Assembly (NCBI GenBank): GCA_965263155.1
Contig: OZ253586.1
Location: 1,302,001 to 1,366,000, forward strand
DNA: 64,000 nucleotides
Source of the DNA: JAAXIE01 sp965263155
GTDB lineage: Bacteria > Chloroflexota > Dehalococcoidia > Lucifugimonadales > JAAXIE01
Direction: 5' to 3'
A program made the translations under genes and the position numbers. Shown one piece after another: positions 58,518-64,000 of the stretch. How positions within the stretch are numbered: position 1 is the stretch's first letter; the number at the start of each line of letters is the position of its first letter. The notes under the pieces are model-generated. The model was not told the origin of the DNA. It did not search any database and saw only the letters and a list, made by a program, of their open reading frames with translations.

Positions 58518-59924
58518 ATGGCTGACAATAATGACATCGCCCTGATTGCCCACCTGATGCGTCGGGCTGGCTTTGGGGAGCAGCACGCACAGTTGGAGGA
58601 GCGCGCCGCCAAGGGCTACGACGCCACGGTGGAGGAGCTTCTGCACCCGCAGGACCACGACAACGGCTTGGAAATCGACCTTGCCGAGCGTTACTTCATC
58701 GAGTGGAACCACTTCACCCGGGGCATCCCCGAATATCATATGTTCCGAATGATCAACACTAGGAGTCCACTGGAAGAGAAGATGATTCTCTTCTGGCACG
58801 GCATCCTCTGCACCTCGGATAGCAAGCTGCAAAGCCAGCCAGCCTCCCATGCAGAGTTGGAGCTTTTCCGAACACATGGCATGGGGAGCTTCCGCGACTT
58901 GTTGCTGGAGATATCCCGCGACCCAGCTATGGTCTTCTTCCTAGATAACTGCCTCAGCCACAAGGGCGCCATCAACGAGAACTACGGGCGGGAGCTCTTG
59001 GAGCTCTTCTCCATGGGCGTGGGCATGGACGGCGAGTTCAACTACACCGAGGACGACGTCAAGGAGTGCTCCCGCGCCTTCACCGGCTGGACCATCGCCA
59101 ACTCCATACCAGGCCAGCCCTACGGTCGCTATGACCCGCGCTTCGTCTACAATCCAGCAGACCACGACGACGGCGTCAAGACTTTCCTAGGCGAGACAGG
59201 CAACTTCAATGGTGAGGACATCGTCAATATCATCGCCAAGCAACCCGCCACGGCACGGTTCCTCTCGCGCCATCTCTACAACTGCTTTATCGCCGACGAC
59301 GTGGGTGTCCCGTCTTGGATGGACACACCTCCTGAAGATCCCGACGCCATCAAGATGCTGGAAGACGAGTACTTCCGCTCCGGCTACGACATCCGCGCCA
59401 TGCTGCGGGTGTTGTTCCACTCCGACGCCTTCAAGAACGCTCGCTTACGCCGGATAAAGAGCCCCGCCGAGACGGTCATCGGCATGATGCGCCTCATCGG
59501 CGATTGGACTACCCCGCGGCCCGGTTTCGACTCGCTGTTCAACGAGATGAAGTACATGGGCCAGGAGTTCCTCAATCCTCCATCTGTAGAGGGCTGGCAC
59601 ACTGGCAGGGAATGGATTGACGGCGGTACGCTGGTGGAACGCATCAACTTCTCCGCCGACCTAATAGGCGACACCAGCTACCCTGGCGTACAGGACATCG
59701 TAAACTCGCTGACCTCCCAAGGCCCCGTCGTCTCCCCCGAGGGGCTGGTGGACGGCTGCTTGCGCATGATGGGGTACTACGAACTGGCGCCGGACACCCG
59801 AGAAATGCTGATAAGCCGTGCCCGTAGCCGGGGCGAGTTGCGCACCGACAACCCGGAGTTCGCCGAACAGGTAGGACAAACCCTTCAGATGATTGTCGCA
59901 ACCCGTGAGTACCTGTATGCATAG
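58518..59924 (+). CDS. DUF1800 family protein
   Basis: A 468-residue DUF1800 protein. LIAHLMRRAGFGEQHAQLEE is the standard opening. Blocks EEKMILFWHGILCTSDSKLQ, ALMLFFLDN-like MVFFLDNCLSHKGAINENYGRELLELFSMG, EDDVKECSRAFTGWTI, DHDDGVKTFLGETGNFNGED and NPPSVEGWHTGREWID are family hallmarks. DUF1800 and DUF1501 proteins are a pair, usually exported by Tat in Planctomycetes and Proteobacteria. No signal peptide is seen here. TAGGAGAGCGT precedes the ATG. The DUF1501 partner is 470 bases downstream. Confidence 0.92.
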   Translation: MADNNDIALIAHLMRRAGFGEQHAQLEERAAKGYDATVEELLHPQDHDNGLEIDLAERYFIEWNHFTRGIPEYHMFRMINTRSPLEEKMILFWHGILCTSDSKLQSQPASHAELELFRTHGMGSFRDLLLEISRDPAMVFFLDNCLSHKGAINENYGRELLELFSMGVGMDGEFNYTEDDVKECSRAFTGWTIANSIPGQPYGRYDPRFVYNPADHDDGVKTFLGETGNFNGEDIVNIIAKQPATARFLSRHLYNCFIADDVGVPSWMDTPPEDPDAIKMLEDEYFRSGYDIRAMLRVLFHSDAFKNARLRRIKSPAETVIGMMRLIGDWTTPRPGFDSLFNEMKYMGQEFLNPPSVEGWHTGREWIDGGTLVERINFSADLIGDTSYPGVQDIVNSLTSQGPVVSPEGLVDGCLRMMGYYELAPDTREMLISRARSRGELRTDNPEFAEQVGQTLQMIVATREYLYA

Positions 59925-60089
59925 GATGTGGAGCTAGAAACATCCAAGCAGCTTGAGGTTTGGGCTGAGATATCGTAGCTTCAAAATGTATCTGGTCACC
60001 TGTAGTATCTTTGACCCCCGTTTGTGTATGGGTGTAGAATAGGTGTAGTCCCAGAAATGTACAGCATATGCACTGGAGGTATACGGGAA

Positions 60090-60260
60090 ATGCCTAAGAC
60101 TGCACCTTCCCTAGTGAAAAGCGTAAAAGTTGTCGTCTCTGTCTCCCCCGCCGAATACGAGCGATGGGAGCGTGTGGCCACCGGGCGCGAGATGCGTGTG
60201 CCCGAGATGGTGCGCTTCCTCGTCGGTGAGGCCATCCGGGGGGCGAAACTCGACAAATAA
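60090..60260 (+). CDS. small ribbon-helix-helix-like protein
   Basis: 56 residues: a strand KSVKVVVSVSPAEYERWERV and two helices (AEYERWERVATGREM, VPEMVRFLVGEAIRG). The order strand-helix-helix and the AxxxRVPEMVRFLVGEAI helix suit a ribbon-helix-helix DNA-binding or antitoxin-type protein. ATG 60090 is taken as start with CTGGAGGTA 12 bases ahead; the frame is open upstream. It lies in the gap between DUF1800 and DUF1501 and may regulate them. Confidence 0.55.
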   Translation: MPKTAPSLVKSVKVVVSVSPAEYERWERVATGREMRVPEMVRFLVGEAIRGAKLDK

Positions 60261-60397
60261 CGCGACATTGGACGTGAGCCCCGATGTCGGACTCATGCCA
60301 GTCAGCAGAGCATATGCGATGCCTTTCTACACGACAGATCCACCACGCAGTCAGACCAGTTGAGCGCCTTTTACCGGCAAGCAATTAAGGAGGAGAC

Positions 60398-61534
60398 GTG
60401 CCAGCTAACAAGAAGGACCCGGTCTTGGTGGTGCTCCAGATGTCAGGGGCCTACGACGCCCTGAACACCTTCATCCCTTACAGCGACCCACTCTATGTGG
60501 ACAATCGCCCAGTGTTGAAAGTGGAGCCAGACCAAGTGCTGGCCGTGGACGACCATGTAGGCTTCAACCCTGCCATGGCCCCCCTCAAAGAGCTCTATGA
60601 CCAAGGCAAGGTGGCCGTCCTACAAGGCATCGGCTACCCCAAGCCCATCCGTTCTCACTTCCGCTCCATGGATATCTGGCATACCGCCGAGCCGGAGCGC
60701 CTGGTCACCGACGGCTGGCTGGGACGCACCATTCGCGAGCTTGACCCCAACAAGGAGAACGTCCTTACCGGCGTGAACTTTGGCCGGGGTCTGCCTCGAG
60801 CCATGGCTGCCCCTGGCGTCTCCGTGGCCTCCGTCGGCAACTTGGAGACCTACGGCGTACTCACCGGCATCGATGGGGAGGATCAGCGGGTCGAGGCACT
60901 GGACATCTTCGCCCGCATGTACTCACCAAGAATCGGCACCGGCCCAGTCAGCGAGTACCTGTCGCAGACCGGGCTCGACGCCCTCAAGGGCGCCGATATA
61001 CTCAGCACCGCGCCGCAAATCTACTCCTCTAGCGTGGAGTACGGCGGCTCGCCCTTCGCCCAGTGGCTCAAGAACGTGGCCCAAGTGCACCTCGCAGGCT
61101 TCGGCACGCGGGTACTCTACACCGGCCTCAACCCCGGCGCTTTCGACACCCATGCCAACCAAGCCACGGCCATGCCCGCCCTCTGGCGGGACGTGTCCAA
61201 CGCCATCAGTGACTTCTACAACGACCTAGCCGAGCACGACGCTAGCGAAGAGGTCGTCACCTTGGTGTTCACCGAGTTCGGCCGTCGCGTCAAGGAGAAC
61301 GGCGCAGGCACGGATCACGGCGCGGGCGGTGTTGCCTTCGTAATAGGCGACGCGATCAAGGGCGGCCTCTACGGTGAGTACCCATCACTTGAGCCTAGCC
61401 AGCTGGACGACGGCGATCTGCAGTGGAACAACGACTTCCGTGGCACGTATGCCACACTGCTGGAGAAGTGGATGGGAGTGGACTCCCACGACATCCTAGG
61501 CGGGTCCTTCGAGCAACCCGACTTCATCCGCTAG
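60398..61534 (+). CDS. DUF1501 family protein
   Basis: 378 residues of the DUF1501 (sulfatase-like, alkaline phosphatase superfamily) family. VLVVLQMSGAYDALNTFIPY is the opening strand, followed by GFNPAMAPLKELYDQGKVAVLQGIGYP, RSHFRSMDIWHT, FDTHANQATAMPALWRDVS and VTLVFTEFGRRVKENGAGTDHGAGGV with conserved His and Asp. A Tat signal is normally expected but none is present. It starts with GTG after AAGGAGGAGAC. It works with DUF1800 by analogy; the substrate is unknown. Confidence 0.92.
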   Translation: MPANKKDPVLVVLQMSGAYDALNTFIPYSDPLYVDNRPVLKVEPDQVLAVDDHVGFNPAMAPLKELYDQGKVAVLQGIGYPKPIRSHFRSMDIWHTAEPERLVTDGWLGRTIRELDPNKENVLTGVNFGRGLPRAMAAPGVSVASVGNLETYGVLTGIDGEDQRVEALDIFARMYSPRIGTGPVSEYLSQTGLDALKGADILSTAPQIYSSSVEYGGSPFAQWLKNVAQVHLAGFGTRVLYTGLNPGAFDTHANQATAMPALWRDVSNAISDFYNDLAEHDASEEVVTLVFTEFGRRVKENGAGTDHGAGGVAFVIGDAIKGGLYGEYPSLEPSQLDDGDLQWNNDFRGTYATLLEKWMGVDSHDILGGSFEQPDFIR

Positions 61535-61584
61535 AGGACTGATTGCCTGCAACCCAAATCGCATGATTCGCCAGTGAGGAAAAG

Positions 61585-62619
61585 ATGGTCACCGAAGTTG
61601 CACCTGTAACCTTCCAGTACAGCCACACCATCGGTCGGCAGGACCTGCGTGGTGGCAACGGCTTCTTCAACCCCGTTGCCATCGCCCGTGGTCCCGACAA
61701 CAACTTGCACGTCGTGAGCCGTGGCACCGATTCCGCCGCTCTGACTCCCTGTCGCCGCGTCACGGTCTTCAACGCCGAAGAGGAGTACATCAGGCAGTAC
61801 GGCCGCAAGACGGGCCCCGAAGAGTCCCACGACCACGCCCCCGACGGCACTTTCGTCTGGCCCACCTCCGTCGCCCTCGATTCCCAAGGCAACGCCTATG
61901 TGGCCGACGAATGGACCAACCGCATCTCCATCTTCTCCCCCAGCGGGGACTGGGTCGGCAAGTGGGGCGTCTTGGGCGAAGCCAACGGCCAGATCAATCA
62001 TCCCTCCGGCCTACACTTCGACCGGGACGACAACCTCTATGTCGTCGACAGCAGCAACCACCGTATCCAGAAGTTCACTAAGGACGGCAAATTCCTGTCC
62101 ACATGGGGGTCCTTTGGCAGCGGGGACGGCGAGTTCAACCTGCCATGGGGCATTGAGGTGGACGGAGCAGGCGACGTCTATGTCGCTGACTGGCGCAACG
62201 ACCGCATCCAGAAGTTCTCGTCCGATGGGACCTTCCTGATGAAGTTCGGCTCTTCCGGTACGGGAGACGGCGAGTTTAACAGGCCCACCTCAATGGCCGT
62301 CGACAGCGAAGGCACCATCTACGTCACCGACTTCCGCAACGATCGCCTGCAGGTGTTTGCTCCGGACGGTACGTTCGTCACGAAACTGCTCGGAGAGGCT
62401 ACCCTATCGACTTGGGGCATGGAACGATTGGCGCTGGACCCCATGATGATGCGGGCCAGACACATGGCACAGGCCCTAGAGGAGCGCGAGAAGCCCTTCC
62501 AAGGGCCCATCGGCGTAGAGGTCGATGACGAAAACCGCGTATTCGTCATTGAATGCGCCCGCCACCGTCTACAAGTGTTCCACAAGCAACCCAGCGTCTT
62601 CCTCGGAGGCGCACTGTAG
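61585..62619 (+). CDS. NHL-repeat beta-propeller protein
   Basis: 344 residues of six NHL-like blades. Repeated units are FVWPTSVALDSQGNAYVADEWTNRISIF, INHPSGLHFDRDDNLYVVDSSNHRIQKF, FNLPWGIEVDGAGDVYVADWRNDRIQKF, FNRPTSMAVDSEGTIYVTDFRNDRLQVF and a last IGVEVDDENRVFVIECARHRLQVF. No signal peptide, so cytoplasmic. NHL propellers bind proteins or RNA, or act as lyases. It follows DUF1501 by 50 bases and has GAGGAAAAG ahead of its ATG, so it probably shares the transcript. Confidence 0.9.
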   Translation: MVTEVAPVTFQYSHTIGRQDLRGGNGFFNPVAIARGPDNNLHVVSRGTDSAALTPCRRVTVFNAEEEYIRQYGRKTGPEESHDHAPDGTFVWPTSVALDSQGNAYVADEWTNRISIFSPSGDWVGKWGVLGEANGQINHPSGLHFDRDDNLYVVDSSNHRIQKFTKDGKFLSTWGSFGSGDGEFNLPWGIEVDGAGDVYVADWRNDRIQKFSSDGTFLMKFGSSGTGDGEFNRPTSMAVDSEGTIYVTDFRNDRLQVFAPDGTFVTKLLGEATLSTWGMERLALDPMMMRARHMAQALEEREKPFQGPIGVEVDDENRVFVIECARHRLQVFHKQPSVFLGGAL

Positions 62620-62646
62620 GCTCAGCCTCATAACGGCATGCAATGT

Positions 62647-62680
62647 AAAGGGCTCCCTTATCCGCATAAGGGAGCCCTTT
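62647..62680. terminator. bidirectional terminator between NHL gene and msrA
   Basis: AAAGGGCTCCCTTAT and ATAAGGGAGCCCTTT form a perfect 15-bp stem with loop CCGC. It lies between the convergent NHL and msrA genes and has T residues at each 3' end. Confidence 0.85.
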
Positions 62681-62716
62681 AGTATCTACGGCGTATCGCG
62701 AAGGTCTGCGACCACT

Positions 62717-63253
62717 CTAGCGCCGGATTTGCTCAGGGAACTTGCCTCGGAGCTTCGCCAGTTTCGGATCAATCACGTACTGGCAGTACATCCCCGTGGA
62801 GTTGCGCGCGTAGAACTGCTGGTGGTATTTCTCCGCCTCGTAGAAGTGGTCCAGAGGCTCCACGGTGGTCACGATCGGCTTACCTTCGACTCCTGACTGG
62901 TTCAGATCGGCAATGACCGCGTCCGCCTGGCTCTTCTGCTCCTCGCTGGTGTACATCACGGTGGAGCGGTACTGGGTGCCGACGTCTGCGCCTTGGCGAT
63001 TGAGGGTCGTGGGGTCGTGGGTTGCGAAAAACACCGCCAACAGTTGCTCGAAGGCAACTTCTTCGGGGTCAAACTTCACCTCTATCACCTCGGCGTGGCC
63101 CGTCCTCCCGGAGCACACCTGCTCGTAGGTGGGGTCCGGTGTGTTGCCACCGGCATACCCCGGAAGCACCGAGGCCACGCCCGTGAGGTCCAAGAACACC
63201 GCCTCTGTACACCAGAAGCACCCCCCGCCGAATACCGCTGTCTCCGCTGCCAT
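62717..63253 (-). CDS. msrA: peptide methionine-S-sulfoxide reductase MsrA
   Basis: 178 residues. The catalytic GCFWC motif is FGGGCFWCTEAVF (C12), with YAGGNTPDPTYEQVCSGRTGHAEVIEV and FFATHDPTTLNRQGADVGTQYRS, both typical of MsrA. It repairs methionine-S-sulfoxide with thioredoxin. The resolving Cys is probably the one in STGMYCQYV near the C terminus. AGGGGGAAGCGCA precedes the ATG. It shares a bidirectional terminator with the NHL gene. Confidence 0.97.
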   Translation of the reverse strand: MAAETAVFGGGCFWCTEAVFLDLTGVASVLPGYAGGNTPDPTYEQVCSGRTGHAEVIEVKFDPEEVAFEQLLAVFFATHDPTTLNRQGADVGTQYRSTVMYTSEEQKSQADAVIADLNQSGVEGKPIVTTVEPLDHFYEAEKYHQQFYARNSTGMYCQYVIDPKLAKLRGKFPEQIRR

Positions 63254-63405
63254 TGCGCTTCCCCCTGATTACATTCGAGTTCCCTTTGAACATCCCTATT
63301 CTATCAGAAGTGCGTCGGAAACCGCCTACTGTTGACCCGCCACGGCCTTGGTGCTAGCTTGGAGGCCAATCGCCTTGGCCTAGGTTTGGAAAGGACATAA
63401 TAATA

Positions 63406-64000
63406 ATGGCTGGCAGTTTGCAGGACAGGATCGCCTTGGTAACCGGAGCGGGGTCCGGCATCGGCCGTGCCACGTCCCTGGCGTTCGCCCGAGAGGGGGC
63501 GAAGGTCGCCGTGGTCGACATAACCAACGGTGGCGAAGAGACGGTCCGCATGATTCAGGACACCGGAGGCGAGGCCTTCTTCATCCAAGCCGATATGTCG
63601 CAGCGCGACCAGGTGGAGGAGATGGTGCAGCGGGTCGTAGATACCTACGGGCGCCTCGACTGCGCCCACAACAACGCGGGCATCGCGGGCGACGACCGCT
63701 CACTGACCCACGAATACTCCGAGGACGAGTGGGACAAGCTGATGAACCTCAACCTCAAGGGCGTCTGGCTGTGCATGAAGAACGAGATACCCCACATGCT
63801 GCGCCAAGGCAAGGGAGCCATCGTCAACACCGCATCCGTAGCTGGGCTGGTCGGCATGCGAATCAACGTAGCCTATATCGCCAGCAAGCACGGTGTGAAC
63901 GGGCTCACCAAGGTTGCCGCCATCGAATACGCCAATCAGGGCATACGCATCAACTCGGTGTGCCCCGGCTACATCCAGACCCCGGCCATCGAGCGCACCA
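63406..64000 (+). CDS. short-chain dehydrogenase/reductase, cut by window end
   Basis: The first 198 residues of an SDR oxidoreductase; the gene runs off the window. The cofactor motif is ALVTGAGSGIGRA (about 10-22), NNAG is at about 89-92, and the catalytic triad S144, Y157 and K161 appears in TASVAGLVGM and AYIASKHG. VCPGYIQTPAIE is the later hallmark. An Asp at the end of strand 2 (VAVVDITNG) favours NAD(H) over NADP(H). The substrate is unknown. AAAGGACATAATA precedes the ATG. Confidence 0.93.
   Translation, partial: MAGSLQDRIALVTGAGSGIGRATSLAFAREGAKVAVVDITNGGEETVRMIQDTGGEAFFIQADMSQRDQVEEMVQRVVDTYGRLDCAHNNAGIAGDDRSLTHEYSEDEWDKLMNLNLKGVWLCMKNEIPHMLRQGKGAIVNTASVAGLVGMRINVAYIASKHGVNGLTKVAAIEYANQGIRINSVCPGYIQTPAIERT

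Overview
The window looks like GC-rich bacterial chromosome, most plausibly a Chloroflexota of the Dehalococcoidia/SAR202 type. This is inferred from gene content: System I cytochrome c maturation genes, a 2-oxoacid:ferredoxin oxidoreductase, an HspR/HAIR-controlled dnaK operon, and many flavin- and metal-dependent catabolic enzymes (HpaB-type monooxygenase, luciferase-like oxidoreductase, carboxymuconolactone decarboxylases, VOC, gentisate dioxygenase-like cupin, ACMSD-type amidohydrolases, NIPSNAP, DUF1800/DUF1501). No rRNA, tRNA or CRISPR array was seen, so the taxonomic call is tentative.

Layout. 1-5.2 kb: hydrolase end, MFS transporter, a DUF5131/TcmP pair with a frameshifted second gene, a CcdA-like thiol-redox transporter whose helix order looks circularly permuted, and ispH. 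5.3-10.7 kb: GSA-aminotransferase-like enzyme, queF-queC (preQ0/preQ1), a 405-bp tandem duplication carrying a small coiled-coil gene and part of a Rieske gene, an orphan nitrile-hydratase alpha subunit and a decayed zinc-ribbon/OB-fold gene. 10.7-19.8 kb: ABC-F ATPase, a gene graveyard (trpS and transposase relics), isochorismatase-like hydrolase, double-domain SagB-type oxidoreductase, Fur regulator, and two polysaccharide deacetylases around a small lipoprotein bounded by inverted repeats. 19.9-21.6 kb: an overlapping pair of unknown genes.

21.7-31.7 kb is a catabolic stretch: HpaB-type monooxygenase, luciferase-like enzyme, VOC protein, two carboxymuconolactone decarboxylase-like proteins, a TPP enzyme, Uma2, an AcuC-like deacetylase and a NYN relic. 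32-35.5 kb is hspR-grpE-dnaK, divergent from a zinc-ribbon gene across a HAIR-like operator. 35.5-42.2 kb holds a sulfite-oxidase-fold enzyme and ccmABCD, with ccmE (CXXXY type) separated by two antisense nuclease-like genes. 43-48.7 kb: korA/korB, an RCC1-repeat lipoprotein with an in-frame amber codon, and an amidase with a GatC-like partner. 48.7-64 kb: transposase and EamA relics, cupin dioxygenase, tandem helical paralogs, two amidohydrolases, NIPSNAP, an FMN-dependent hydroxyacid oxidase, a DUF1800-RHH-DUF1501-NHL row, msrA, and the start of an SDR gene cut by the window edge.

Two themes stand out. First, many genes carry one or a few disabling lesions, and dispersed palindromic repeats fill the gaps. 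Second, three intergenic regions upstream of catabolic genes (about 21.75, 25.8 and 54.2 kb) share a promoter-like block and 21-bp-spaced AGCTACGA-type repeats. Two of them also share an almost identical promoter-hairpin-U-tract cassette, which suggests a common regulatory leader or small RNA. The most striking coding feature is the permuted CcdA.
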